Position numbers and translations under genes: made by a program. From Hyphomicrobiaceae bacterium (GTDB lineage Bacteria; Pseudomonadota; Alphaproteobacteria; Rhizobiales; Ancalomicrobiaceae), in assembly GCA_016793065.1 (NCBI GenBank), contig JAEULV010000026.1, forward strand, positions 1-64,000: a stretch of 64,000 bases of DNA, in the 5' to 3' direction. The notes under the pieces are model-generated. The model made no database searches. It was not told the origin of the DNA and saw only the letters and a program-made list of their open reading frames with translations. Positions 33,288 to 43,415 of this stretch are shown here, piece by piece; positions within the stretch are counted from its first letter, which is position 1; each line of letters begins with the position of its first letter.

Positions 33288-34342
33288 GCCGCGCCCTCCC
33301 GCCGGCGGGCGGAGAACACCGCGCCGCGCTGCTTGAAGCAGCGGGTGGAAAACAGCACCGCCTGCTCGAACTGGCGGGTGCCGGCGATGGCGTTGACCTC
33401 GATGAGGATGGCGCGGGCGGCGGCGCGATCCTGGGCGTGGATCATGGCGAAGAGGTTGTAGGGCCAGTCCGGCCGGCGGCGCGGGCGGCGATAGCACAGC
33501 GACACAAGGCCGGTCGCGACCATCGAGGCGGCGACCTCGTCGACCATGTGGTCGGGCACGTCCCACACCGCCATGGCATTGGCGCGGAAGCCGAGGGCGC
33601 GGTGGTTGAGGATCAGGCCGAAGCGGGTGACGATGCCGCGCGCCGTCAAGCTGGCGAGGCGACCGAGCAATTCGGCGACCGGCATGGCGGCGGCGCGCGC
33701 CAGCCCGGCATAGGGTTCGGACGTCAGCGGCAGGCCGTCCTCGAGCGCGGCAAGGACGCGGCGGTCGGCGGCGTCGACCTCGACCTGCCCGCGCGGCCGA
33801 TGGACGACGACATGCGACGCCGGGCTCGGCAACAGCGCCACCCGGCGCAGGCGGAAGCCGAGGTCGATGTGATAGGGCTTTTCCAGCGGCAGGGCGAGCA
33901 CACGCTCGCCGGTCGCCGCCGACAATTCGTCGAGACTGGCGGCGAGCTCGTCGGCGTCCGGCGCGGTGACGACGAACCACAGATTCCAGCCATGTTCGCG
34001 CTGGTAATTGTGATTGACGAAGGGGTGCTGGCTGACGATCGCCGCGACCTGATCGAGACGATCCGGCGCGACCGCCATCGCCGCCAGCGTGCTGGCGCCG
34101 GCGGTGTTGGGCCGCACCGTCGCGCCGAGGCGCGAGACGATGCCGGCGGCCTTGAGCCGCGACAGTCGGGCGATGAGATCGTCGCACGCCAGGCCGTGCA
34201 GGTCGGCGACGACGTCGAACGGCGCCTCGCACAGGGGGAAATCCCGCTGCCACTGGTCGAGGACGGCGAGATCGACCGGATCGAGCCCGGGGAATGCCCC
34301 CGCCTCGCTGGCGGCGTCGAGCGGCTTGGCAAGCGCGGTCAT
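33284..34342 (-). CDS. nirDL: NirDL, fused siroheme decarboxylase subunits
   Basis: Two Lrp/AsnC-like units are joined in one 352-residue chain. The first (about 20-175) has the NirD-type motif VNHNYQREHGWNLWFVV, and the second (about 185-345) the NirL-type motif LCYRRPRRRPDWPYNLFAMI. With NirG and NirH this gives the full D, L, G, H set. A fused NirDL is known from Paracoccus, Hydrogenobacter and others. It starts in an ATGA overlap with nirF. Confidence 0.92.
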   Translation of the reverse strand: MTALAKPLDAASEAGAFPGLDPVDLAVLDQWQRDFPLCEAPFDVVADLHGLACDDLIARLSRLKAAGIVSRLGATVRPNTAGASTLAAMAVAPDRLDQVAAIVSQHPFVNHNYQREHGWNLWFVVTAPDADELAASLDELSAATGERVLALPLEKPYHIDLGFRLRRVALLPSPASHVVVHRPRGQVEVDAADRRVLAALEDGLPLTSEPYAGLARAAAMPVAELLGRLASLTARGIVTRFGLILNHRALGFRANAMAVWDVPDHMVDEVAASMVATGLVSLCYRRPRRRPDWPYNLFAMIHAQDRAAARAILIEVNAIAGTRQFEQAVLFSTRCFKQRGAVFSARRREGAA

Positions 34343-35541
34343 TGGCCGATCCGATGGGCGCGAGGGGTGAAGAAGATGCCGGAGGGCTTCGGCGAGGCGA
34401 TGGCGGCGCGCTCGATGAAGCTGCGCGTGTCGTAGACCTTGACCTGATCGCGGTCGCGCACCGACACCCAGACCTCGTGACCGCGCGGGGTGAACTCCAG
34501 GTGCAGCACCGCCGGGCCGGGCTTCATCTCGTGGACGACGCTGAGGCTCTCGGTGTCGACCACCTGTACCGTGTCGTTCTTGGGATGAGCGAAGTTGACC
34601 CAGACCTGGCGGCCATCGGGGCGGGCGACGGCAAAAACCGGCTGGCCGTGGACCTTGACGCGCCCGACCTCGCGCGAAGTGGCGATGTCGACGACCAGCA
34701 GCTCCTCGCGACCGATCGCCGGCAGGAACAGCTTGCCCTGCACCGCCGCCCAGCCCTCGAAATGGGGCATCTTGTAGACCGGCAGCGGCTCGGCGCCACG
34801 GCCATAGCCGTCGAGGATGCGCTCGGCCGTGAGCGGGGTCTTCCACAGGTCGACATGGACGACGCCGTCCTCGCCGAACAGGCCGGCATAGTAGTGGCGG
34901 CCGTCGACGGTGACATTGGCGTCATAGGGCAGCTTGCCGACGCCGGTCAGCCGGGTGATCGCCGGGCTGGCGCCGGCGGAAAAATCGAGCTTCCAGATCT
35001 CGCCGGCGTCATAGAGCGTGACGACGAAGGCGCGGCCGGGGATATCGACGAGGCCGACGGTCTTGGAGGCCCCTCCCCCGGCGCCGATCGCCGGAATGTC
35101 GGCGACGAGGTCGAGGCTGCCGGCATCGAAGACGCGGACGCCGCCCGGCTCGTAGTTCGACACCGCGATCAGGCTGCCGTCGTCGGAAATGGCGCCGCCG
35201 ATGGCGTTGCCGCCCTGGACGATGCGTTTGACGATGCGGGCGGCGAGGAGATCGACCTTGCTGAGGCCACCGTCGCGCCCGAAGACATAGGCGAAGCGCT
35301 CGTCGCGCGAGAACACGACGGAGGCGTGCGACAGATCGCCAAGCCCGTCGACCCGCGCCAGCAGGCTGCGGCCGGTCGTCTCGACGATGGCAAGCGAGCC
35401 GCTGGCGCGCTCGACGATGACGCCGAGATCGCCGGTGCCGCGCGGTTCGGCGGCCATCGCACCGCCGGCCAGCAGGGCGGCGACAACGGAGGCGGCAAGG
35501 ATCGCGCCGGGACGGGCGGTCCGGTGGCGGTGGGTGGTCAT
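34339..35541 (-). CDS. nirF: NirF, periplasmic haem d1 synthesis protein
   Basis: NirF is a propeller protein that binds haem d1 or its precursor late in the pathway. The 400-residue protein has an N-terminal signal (AASVVAALLAGGAMAAEPR) and the repeating propeller strands seen also in NirS and NirN, but no CxxCH. Blocks such as LSHASVVFSRDERFAYVFGRDGG and VHGQPVFAVARPDGRQVWVN are typical of NirF. Coupled to nirC and nirDL by ATGA overlaps. Confidence 0.95.
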   Translation of the reverse strand: MTTHRHRTARPGAILAASVVAALLAGGAMAAEPRGTGDLGVIVERASGSLAIVETTGRSLLARVDGLGDLSHASVVFSRDERFAYVFGRDGGLSKVDLLAARIVKRIVQGGNAIGGAISDDGSLIAVSNYEPGGVRVFDAGSLDLVADIPAIGAGGGASKTVGLVDIPGRAFVVTLYDAGEIWKLDFSAGASPAITRLTGVGKLPYDANVTVDGRHYYAGLFGEDGVVHVDLWKTPLTAERILDGYGRGAEPLPVYKMPHFEGWAAVQGKLFLPAIGREELLVVDIATSREVGRVKVHGQPVFAVARPDGRQVWVNFAHPKNDTVQVVDTESLSVVHEMKPGPAVLHLEFTPRGHEVWVSVRDRDQVKVYDTRSFIERAAIASPKPSGIFFTPRAHRIGQ

Positions 35542-35879
35542 CGGACCTCTCCGGATTTCAGGATGTCAGCGATCGTCGCCGCCTCGGCCTCGCTCAACAG
35601 CGGGCGCCAGGGCGGCATCGGCGTGCCGGGAATGCCGTCAAGGATGATCAGCCGCAGCGAGTCGCGGTCGAAATGGGCGATCGCCTCCGGCGTCAGCGGC
35701 CGGCCGAGGCCGCCCTTCAGCGTCAGGCCGTGGCAGGAGCCGCAGTCCTGCCGCACCAAGTCGACGAGCCGGCCGCGATCGATGCCGGGCGCGGTGTCGG
35801 CGCCGGCGGCATTGGCGCCGACGACGAGGCCGAGCATCGCCCCCCAGATTTCAACCCGCTGAAACCACTTGCGTTTCAA
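35538..35879 (-). CDS. nirC: NirC, small cytochrome c
   Basis: NirC is a periplasmic monohaem c-type cytochrome that gives electrons to NirS or to the haem d1 synthesis enzymes. The 113-residue protein has a signal sequence (IWGAMLGLVVGANAAGA) and the haem motif CGSCH, with a likely axial methionine in GTPMPPW. The TTG at 35879 is chosen because a GGGGGGA run lies nine bases before it and it leads straight into a basic signal peptide; this start overlaps the end of nirE by 29 bases. Confidence 0.88.
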   Translation of the reverse strand: MKRKWFQRVEIWGAMLGLVVGANAAGADTAPGIDRGRLVDLVRQDCGSCHGLTLKGGLGRPLTPEAIAHFDRDSLRLIILDGIPGTPMPPWRPLLSEAEAATIADILKSGEVR

Positions 35880-36636
35880 GACGACGTCCCCCCGCCTCGG
35901 CGAGCGCGCGTCCGACGTCGACCACGGCGCCGACGATGTAGAGGACCGGCGCGGGGAGACTGGCTTTCGCCAGTTCGTCGGGGAGGCTGCCCAACCGCGC
36001 ATACAATCGGCGCTCGCTCGGGGTGGTGCCTTGACTAATGCAAAGCACGGGCGTGTCGGCCGGCCGGCCATGGGCGACGAGATTGGCGGTGAACTGGCGC
36101 ACGGTGGCGTGGCCCATGTAGACGACCAGCGTCGTGCCGGTATCGGCCAGACCCGACCAGTCGAGTTCGAGCGGTTCGTCGTCGCGGCAATGGCCGGTGA
36201 CATAGCGCACCGAGCGGGCGAGCGCGCGGTGGGTCAGCGGCACGCCGGCGGCGGCGGCACAGCCTTGCGCGGCGGTGATTCCCGGCACGACGGCATAGGG
36301 AATGCCGTGGCTGACCAGCGTCTCGATCTCCTCGCAGCCGCGACCGAAGATGAACGGATCGCCACCCTTCAGCCGCACCACGTGCTTGCCGGTGGCGGCG
36401 AGGTGCACAAGCAGGCCGTTGATCTCCTCCTGCCGCACCGAATGGCGGCCGGGGGCCTTGCCGACCGAAATCCGCGTCGCCGAGTCGGGCGCGATCTCGA
36501 GGATCGGCTTGGACACGAGGCGGTCGTAGACCAGCACCTCGGCCGAGGTGATCGCCTTGATCGCCTTCATGGTGAGCAGTTCCGGATCGCCCGGCCCGGC
36601 GCCGACCAGAGTGACGCGGCCCTTCTGTACGGTCAT
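35851..36636 (-). CDS. nirE: NirE, uroporphyrinogen-III C-methyltransferase
   Basis: NirE methylates uroporphyrinogen III twice with S-adenosylmethionine to give precorrin-2, the entry to siroheme and haem d1. The 261-residue protein has the GAGPGDPELLT motif at the N-terminus, LKGGDPFIFGRG, and GITAAQGCAAAAGVPLTHR, all standard for CobA/SUMT. I chose the ATG at 36636, in overlap with the upstream cupredoxin stop; a longer frame to 36687 is read through that gene. Confidence 0.95.
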   Translation of the reverse strand: MTVQKGRVTLVGAGPGDPELLTMKAIKAITSAEVLVYDRLVSKPILEIAPDSATRISVGKAPGRHSVRQEEINGLLVHLAATGKHVVRLKGGDPFIFGRGCEEIETLVSHGIPYAVVPGITAAQGCAAAAGVPLTHRALARSVRYVTGHCRDDEPLELDWSGLADTGTTLVVYMGHATVRQFTANLVAHGRPADTPVLCISQGTTPSERRLYARLGSLPDELAKASLPAPVLYIVGAVVDVGRALAEAGGRRLETQVVSAG

Positions 36637-37067
36637 GGCTTGGCTCCCTGCACCGTCACGCGCCCGATCATGCCTTCGTTGGCCCAATGCGGGCCGCAGA
36701 GCAGTTCATGATCTCCCTCGGGCAGATCGACGGTGGTTTCGTAGGTTTCGTTGGGAAAGAACCGTTCGGATTCCGGCTTGCCGGCGGCGCGGAACCACAC
36801 CGAATGGGAAGTCCGCTTGTCGACGTTGAAAAAGCGCAGCTTGTCGCCGGCCTTGACCTCGAAATTCATCGGGCAGAACAGGTTCTTGTAGGTGAGGATG
36901 GTCTTGACCGGCTCGTCGCCGACGGCGCGGCCGGTGGTTTCCTTGTAGCGGGCCTCGGCCTCGGCGCAGATCTCGGCGCGCTCGGCGTCGGTGAGCTTCG
37001 GCGCCGCCAGTGCCGGGGCGATCGTCCCGGCAAGGCAGGCCGCGAGGAGGGCGAGGCGCGGGGTCAT
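36633..37067 (-). CDS. Periplasmic cupredoxin (type 1 copper protein) in the nir operon
   Basis: The 144-residue protein has a signal peptide (about 1-21) and a plastocyanin/azurin-like domain in the C-terminal half. Type 1 copper ligands can be read as H88 (TSHSVWF), C124, H127 and M133 ([12 protein letters not shown]). The first half (about 22-55) is a helical stretch with two cysteines, C34 and C65, which is unusual for a simple cupredoxin. Its place between the multihaem cytochrome and nirE makes it a good candidate for an electron donor to NirS. Coupled on both sides by ATGA overlaps. Confidence 0.85.
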   Translation of the reverse strand: MTPRLALLAACLAGTIAPALAAPKLTDAERAEICAEAEARYKETTGRAVGDEPVKTILTYKNLFCPMNFEVKAGDKLRFFNVDKRTSHSVWFRAAGKPESERFFPNETYETTVDLPEGDHELLCGPHWANEGMIGRVTVQGAKP

Positions 37068-38872
37068 TTCTTCACCGCGATGATTTCCGCCTCGCCGGCA
37101 TCGAGCGCGAACCGGTAGGCGAGCGACACATGGTGGAAGCGGGCATCGGTGAAGTCGTCGTGCAGGGCGATGTTGAACGGATAGACCTTGCCGGCCTCAA
37201 TCCCGACCTCGCCTTCCGCCGCCGCTTTGAGCGGACGGGCGATCACCACGGTCCAGGTATCGCCGTCGAGCGATCCGGAGGCCTCGACGCCGGCGCCGGC
37301 GGTCATCAGTCGCTGGGCGACGATCGAGCCGCGTTCGGCGGCGGCGCCGGAGCGCCAGCGCACCAGGTCCATGGTCGCGCCGCCGGCGGCGAGCGCCTTG
37401 ATCTCGTCGGCCGACTTCAGCTTCGACCAGCCGCCCCGCGGGCCGTCATTGCCCTTGATGTCGATTTCGGTGCGGGTCTCCGACAGGTACTTGGTCACGC
37501 CGGCCTTGAGGTCGAGCATGTCCTTCTTGTCGAAGCTCGCCAGCGCCTCGGGCTTGGGGGCGTCGGGCATGGTGCGGGCGTCGTGGTGGCAGGTTGCCCA
37601 GCAGCCGGCCTGTTCGCCGCGCTCCACCTTGGCGCCGGCGAACATCGCCGAGACCTTGACCTCGTTCGCCGGGTCCATCTTGCCGCCATCGACGAAGGGC
37701 GCCGGGGTATGGGCTGCCTTGGCGAACTGGAAGCGGAAATACACCTTCTCGCCGTCATGGGCCGCCTGCAGCTTGACCGGCACCGAGCCGCGCTTGCCGG
37801 GGATCGGCGTCGCCTCGGCCTTTTCGCCGGAGACGATCTTGGCGCCCATGTCGGCGGCTTCCTTCTCGTGGCAGGTCAGGCAGCGGTCGCCGCCCTTGAC
37901 GAAGGCACGGGCGCCGCCGTGGTCCTTGCCGTTCTGCACCCACTCGTAGGAAGCCTGGCCGGGATAGAACAGCGTCACCGACTTCGCCTCGACGCTCGCC
38001 CAGTCGATCTTGCCGCCGACCGTCGCGCCGGCATCGGCGGGCTTGGCGGCCGCCACCGCGCCGGCGCCGGTCGGCGCCTTGGCGGCGATTTCCTTGAGCT
38101 TGGCCGCGACGATCGCCGCCGCCTTCTCGTTGGCGAGGGCGTCGGCCGCGGCGGCGACGTCGGCCTTCTGCTTGGCCTCGGCCGCCTTTTCCTTGGCTTC
38201 GGCGCGGGCGAGGCCCTCCTTGTAGGCGGCCGGAATGGTGCGGGCGAATTCCTTCACCGGCTTTTCCAGTTCCTCAAGCTGCGCGTCGGTCAGGAGCGAG
38301 CGGACGTTCTTGTGGGCGATGCCCTTGTGGCAGTCGATGCAGGTATTGCCGGCCTCCATCGCCGCCAGATGCTGCTGGCGGGCGCGGGGACGCTGGTTTT
38401 CCGGGTTCATCGCCTCGAAACCGTGGCAATTGCGGCATTCGCGCGAATCCGAAGCCTTCATCCGGTCCCACTCGTGGCCGGCGAGCTCAAGCCGCTTTTC
38501 CTCGAACTTCTCCTTGGTGGCGATCGATCCCGTCAGCTTGCCCCAGACTTCCTTCGAGGCCTGGACCTTGCGGATGATCTTGTGGGTCCAGTCCTTCGGC
38601 ACATGGCAATCGGAACACTGGGCCTGCACGCCGGTGCGGTTGGTGGCGTGGATCGTCGTCTTGTATTCCTGATAGACGTTGTCGCGCATCTCGTGACACG
38701 AGGTGCAGAAGGCCATGGTGTTGGTGGCCTCCATGGCGGTGTTGAAGCCGCCCCAGAACACCACGCCGCCGATGAAGCCGCCGACGGCAAGGGTGAGGAC
38801 CGAATATTTGAGGCTTGGGCGCCTGAGCGCGCCCCAGGTGCGGGCGATCAGGCCGGGGGTGGCATCTGCCAT
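37064..38872 (-). CDS. NapC/NirT-type tetrahaem cytochrome fused to an EB_dh haem-binding domain
   Basis: The 602-residue protein begins with a membrane anchor (about 22-42) and a NapC/NirT tetrahaem domain with CTSCH (56-60), CSDCH (86-90), CRNCH (146-150) and CIDCH (178-182), which takes electrons from quinol. A long alanine-, lysine- and glutamate-rich linker (about 200-285) leads to a second periplasmic part with CLTCH (331-335) and the unusual CX3CH site C424-H429 (CWATCH), followed by a fold resembling the ethylbenzene-dehydrogenase gamma-subunit haem-binding family. The ATG at 38872 has GGAG upstream. It is the first gene after nirS and so probably feeds quinol electrons to NirS, the cupredoxin or NirC. 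Confidence 0.85.
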   Translation of the reverse strand: MADATPGLIARTWGALRRPSLKYSVLTLAVGGFIGGVVFWGGFNTAMEATNTMAFCTSCHEMRDNVYQEYKTTIHATNRTGVQAQCSDCHVPKDWTHKIIRKVQASKEVWGKLTGSIATKEKFEEKRLELAGHEWDRMKASDSRECRNCHGFEAMNPENQRPRARQQHLAAMEAGNTCIDCHKGIAHKNVRSLLTDAQLEELEKPVKEFARTIPAAYKEGLARAEAKEKAAEAKQKADVAAAADALANEKAAAIVAAKLKEIAAKAPTGAGAVAAAKPADAGATVGGKIDWASVEAKSVTLFYPGQASYEWVQNGKDHGGARAFVKGGDRCLTCHEKEAADMGAKIVSGEKAEATPIPGKRGSVPVKLQAAHDGEKVYFRFQFAKAAHTPAPFVDGGKMDPANEVKVSAMFAGAKVERGEQAGCWATCHHDARTMPDAPKPEALASFDKKDMLDLKAGVTKYLSETRTEIDIKGNDGPRGGWSKLKSADEIKALAAGGATMDLVRWRSGAAAERGSIVAQRLMTAGAGVEASGSLDGDTWTVVIARPLKAAAEGEVGIEAGKVYPFNIALHDDFTDARFHHVSLAYRFALDAGEAEIIAVKK

Positions 38873-38921
38873 GGCGCGTCTCCAGAGCGAAATGGGCGGG
38901 GTTGGTCGAACCCGGCCCCTT

Positions 38922-39082
38922 CCCCTGTCGCGAGCTGGCTGAAGCCGGCGCGACAGGGGGAGAGGTCGGAAGAATGCGAGCCGGGAGAGGGAGTTCCCGG
39001 CTCGCCTGGCCGATGCGCGCGATGGAGGGAGCCGCTGCACGCGCCGGAACGTGAGACTCCGGCCGGGAGGGTCCGGCCGGAG
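38922..39082 (-). repeat. Three perfect hairpins between nirS and the NirT-like gene
   Basis: An 11-base-pair stem joins 38922-38932 with 38949-38959, another 11-base-pair stem joins 38976-38986 with 38995-39005, and a 10-base-pair stem joins 39057-39066 with 39073-39082. The last begins 14 bases past the nirS stop. No T run follows in the leftward sense, so these look like mRNA 3' stabilisers or processing sites that let nirS message outlast the rest of the operon. Confidence 0.8.
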
Positions 39083-39095
39083 CAACCATGCACGA

Positions 39096-40817
<1,722 letters not shown>

Positions 40818-40856
40818 TCAACCGTTTGGTCGGCAGCACCGCGATCAAGACTTGGC

Positions 40857-40870
40857 TTGACTTTGGTCAA
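40857..40870 (-). promoter_or_regulatory. Dnr/NnrR-type box of the nir operon
   Basis: TTGAC-TTTG-GTCAA is a perfect inverted repeat, 118 bases before the nirS ATG. Both half-sites equal those of the nor box at 20716-20729. The gene to the right reads away from it only in its 3' end, so the box must serve nirS. Confidence 0.88.
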
Positions 40871-40931
40871 GCGCCATCGGCGGCGCAACGATTGCGCCGG
40901 GCCGACATTTTGCTGCGTTGAGAGTCCTGTT

Positions 40932-41855
40932 TTATTTGCACCACGAGAAGGCGCGGTCGACGATCCGGCTCGGGGCGGCGCCCGGCATCGCCTTGGCGAG
41001 CGCGGCCTTGCCATGGTCGCTCCAGCCCTCGGGCGGCGCGGCGGCGCCGGGCGGGAACCAGATCCGCAGGGCGGTCGCCTGGGTTTCGGTCGAGACCAGC
41101 ACCACGTGGCCCTCGCCGGCGATCGCCTGCGGTTTTTTCTCCTTCAGGTGATCGCAATTGATGCCGGGGGTGCCCAGCTCGATCGTCGCCGGCTCGAGGA
41201 ACAACTCGCGGCGAAGCTTGATCTCGGCGCGCGGAACCTTGTTGCCGCCGCCCTCGGCGTAGTGACCGGCGAGGGCATCCACCTCCTGCGCGCGGGCCGG
41301 CGCGCCGGCGTCTAGCGCGAAGCCGACGGTCATCAGGGCGGCGAGGATCGAGGCGGCGGCGACGTTCTGCATGGGGACCTTTCGGGGCGCGGCGGCGGCG
41401 ATGCGGCCTGCTGCCTCGGCGCGGGTGCGGAAGGCATCCAGCACCCGGCCGCCGGCGACGCGCGCGGTGGCTTCAAACAGCATCTGGGTGACGGCGGAGC
41501 GCAGGGCGACCGCCATGGAGAAGCGGACAAGGGTGATGTCGGCTGAAACCTCGGCGAAGTCCCAGGCGATGTCGATGTCGCCAAGGCTTGCCGAACGGCT
41601 CTCGACCTCGATCCGGCCGGGCGGCGTGAGCTTGGCGCGGCTTGCGAAAAGCGCCGCCACGGCACCCCAGCCGACCTCGTTGCTGACCAGCAGCGTCTCG
41701 CCATCGCGGCCGGTCACCCGGGCGCGGCGGAAGCCGGGGACGAAGTGGGGATAGGCCTCGATATCGGCGGCGACGCGAAAGGCCACCGCGATCGGCGCGG
41801 CAATTTCGCGCTCGGTCGCGATGTGGAACACCGCCGGGCCGTTCATCCTGCTCAT
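40932..41855 (-). CDS. START/COQ10-type domain joined in frame to a secreted protein
   Basis: Residues 1-150 resemble the polyketide cyclase/COQ10 START family (EREIAAPIAVAFRVAADIEAYPHFVP), a cytoplasmic lipid or quinone-binding fold. At residue 162 a new methionine begins a typical signal peptide (QNVAAASILAALMTVGFALD, then PARAQ), followed by about 115 residues of unknown periplasmic type. No stop separates them. The internal ATG at 41372 has AAAGG five bases upstream, so the second part could also be made alone as a 146-residue secreted protein. As a single chain, the hydrophobic stretch would act as a membrane anchor. It reads leftward from a shared control region with the SCO1 gene, holding an FNR-type box. 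Confidence 0.7.
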   Translation of the reverse strand: MSRMNGPAVFHIATEREIAAPIAVAFRVAADIEAYPHFVPGFRRARVTGRDGETLLVSNEVGWGAVAALFASRAKLTPPGRIEVESRSASLGDIDIAWDFAEVSADITLVRFSMAVALRSAVTQMLFEATARVAGGRVLDAFRTRAEAAGRIAAAAPRKVPMQNVAAASILAALMTVGFALDAGAPARAQEVDALAGHYAEGGGNKVPRAEIKLRRELFLEPATIELGTPGINCDHLKEKKPQAIAGEGHVVLVSTETQATALRIWFPPGAAAPPEGWSDHGKAALAKAMPGAAPSRIVDRAFSWCK

Positions 41856-41917
41856 GGTCGCGTCCTCGCCTGGCCATTCGACGGGATCGATCCTGAGCCC
41901 GACCGGCGCGTCGCGTC

Positions 41918-41931
41918 TTGATGAACGTCAA
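41918..41931. promoter_or_regulatory. FNR/Dnr-type box between the START-domain gene and the SCO1 gene
   Basis: TTGAT-GAAC-GTCAA fits the shared form of the nor and nir boxes with one base changed. It lies 62 bases before the leftward ATG at 41855 and 52 bases before the rightward ATG at 41984, so it could drive both. Confidence 0.75.
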
Positions 41932-41983
41932 CACCGCCCCCGCCGTCCGGAGGCATCCTGATGCGTAACAGAGGAGCTTCCCC

Positions 41984-42568
41984 ATGCGTCCCGTCACCCT
42001 GGCGCTGACGATCGGCCTGATCGCGGCGTCCGCTCCGTTTTCGCTGCCATCCCTGTCGATCTCGCCGGCAATGGCGGAGAACGTCCATTTCACCGGCACG
42101 CGCCATGACGGCAAGCCGATCGACGAGACGGCGCTGACCGGCTGGCGGCTCTACTATTTCGGCTACACCTTCTGCCCGGACGTCTGCCCGACCAGCCTCG
42201 TTGCCGTCGCCGAGATGCTCGACGCCATGGGACCGATGGCAAGCCGGCTGACGCCGGTGTTCGTCACCGTCGATCCGGACCGCGACACGCCAAGCGTGAT
42301 GAAGGACTATGTCGGCGCGTTTCACCCGGCGATCGTCGGCCTGACGCCGACGGATGAGGGCCTGAAAGCGCTGGCGGCGGCCTATCGGATCAAGTACCAG
42401 AAGGTGGATCTGGGGCCGAACCGGGCCTATCTGATGGACCATTCGGCCAGCCTGTTCCTGATCGACCCGAACGGCGATGTCGCCGGCAAGTTTCCCCATG
42501 GCATGGACGCAAGGCAGATGGCGGCGAAGGTGTTGACGGTGTTTGCCCGCGCGGACGGCAAGTCGTGA
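41984..42568 (+). CDS. SCO1/SenC family copper chaperone
   Basis: SCO proteins deliver copper to the CuA site of oxidases and related enzymes or act as thiol reductases. The 194-residue protein has a signal sequence (about 1-31), the copper-binding CPDVCP motif (GYTFCPDVCPTSL), FVTVDPDRDTP, and the later histidine in YLMDHSASLFLIDP. The neighbouring FNR-type box and the nir genes suggest expression under denitrifying conditions, possibly to supply copper to the cupredoxin or to nitrous oxide reductase encoded elsewhere. Its stop overlaps the methyltransferase start. Confidence 0.93.
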   Translation: MRPVTLALTIGLIAASAPFSLPSLSISPAMAENVHFTGTRHDGKPIDETALTGWRLYYFGYTFCPDVCPTSLVAVAEMLDAMGPMASRLTPVFVTVDPDRDTPSVMKDYVGAFHPAIVGLTPTDEGLKALAAAYRIKYQKVDLGPNRAYLMDHSASLFLIDPNGDVAGKFPHGMDARQMAAKVLTVFARADGKS

Positions 42569-43296
42569 GCGCGGCCGATCCCGATCCGCTCGCCGGGCGG
42601 TTCGGCGCAACATCCGTCGCGCCCGACGAACGCCGGCAGCGCATCCGCGATGTGTTCCGGCTGGTGGCGCCGCGCTACGACCTGATGAACGACCTGATGA
42701 GCTTCGGCATTCATCGCCCGTGGAAGCGGGCGTTCGTCGCCGGACTTGCCGTGACGCCCGGGCTGCGCGCCGTCGATCTTGCCGGCGGCACCGGCGACAT
42801 CGCCCGGCTGCTGGCGGCACGCGGCGCCGACGTAACCGTCGTCGACCCGTCGGAGGAGATGCTGGCGGTGGGGCGGCGGCGATCACCCGGCATCCCGGCC
42901 ATCGCCGCCGAGGCCGAGCACCTGCCCTTCGCCGATGCCAGCCTCGACCTCGTCACCATGTCGTTCGGCATTCGCAACGTCACCCACATGGGCACGGCGC
43001 TGGCCGAGATCGGCCGGGTGCTGAAGCCGGGCGGGCGGTTTGCCTGCCTGGAGTTCTCGACGCCGCACTGGCTGATCCGCCCCGGCTATCAGTTGTGGTC
43101 GCGCACCGCCATTCCGGCGCTCGGGGCGCTGGTCGCCGGCAAGGTCGCGGCCTATCGCTACCTGATCGAGTCGATCGAGCGCTTCCCGGATCAGGCGCGT
43201 TTCGCCGGGTTGATCCGCGACGCCGGCTTCGCGCAGGCCGACTGGCGCAATCTCAGCTTCGGCATCGCCGCGATCCACGTGGCGCGCAAGGCATAG
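42565..43296 (+). CDS. UbiE-like quinone C-methyltransferase
   Basis: The 243-residue enzyme is a class I SAM-dependent methyltransferase of the UbiE/COQ5 family, which methylates the ring of ubiquinone or menaquinone precursors. Motif I is AVDLAGGTGDIA, and the UbiE block FVTMSFGIRNVTH appears as LVTMSFGIRNVTHM; the N-terminal VAPRYDLMNDLMSFGIHRPWKR is also diagnostic. It starts at GTG 42565 within the SCO1 stop, so the two are cotranslated and may be under the same FNR-type box. It could be the main UbiE or an anaerobically expressed copy. Confidence 0.9.
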   Translation: MSAADPDPLAGRFGATSVAPDERRQRIRDVFRLVAPRYDLMNDLMSFGIHRPWKRAFVAGLAVTPGLRAVDLAGGTGDIARLLAARGADVTVVDPSEEMLAVGRRRSPGIPAIAAEAEHLPFADASLDLVTMSFGIRNVTHMGTALAEIGRVLKPGGRFACLEFSTPHWLIRPGYQLWSRTAIPALGALVAGKVAAYRYLIESIERFPDQARFAGLIRDAGFAQADWRNLSFGIAAIHVARKA

Positions 43297-43362
43297 GCCG
43301 CGCGACGGCCGTGCGCGGCATGTCGCCCCGTTTTTATCCGCTCTTGCGCGCGCGGCAACAAA

Positions 43363-43388
43363 AGCCCCGCGCCTTGCGACGCGGGGCT
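43363..43388 (-). terminator. Terminator after yebC
   Basis: AGCCCCGCG at 43363-43371 pairs with CGCGGGGCT at 43380-43388. The leftward strand continues with TTTTG, so it most likely ends the yebC transcript; it also separates the convergent methyltransferase gene. Confidence 0.8.
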
Positions 43389-43415
43389 GAAATCCGGTTG
43401 GCGCCGACGGTCGGA

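Noticed and set aside
37586-37603. The CX3CH motif as a sign of a frameshift in the NirT-like fusion
   Set aside because: The frame stays open on both sides with sensible sequence, and three-residue spacing occurs in related EB_dh cytochromes as far as I recall.
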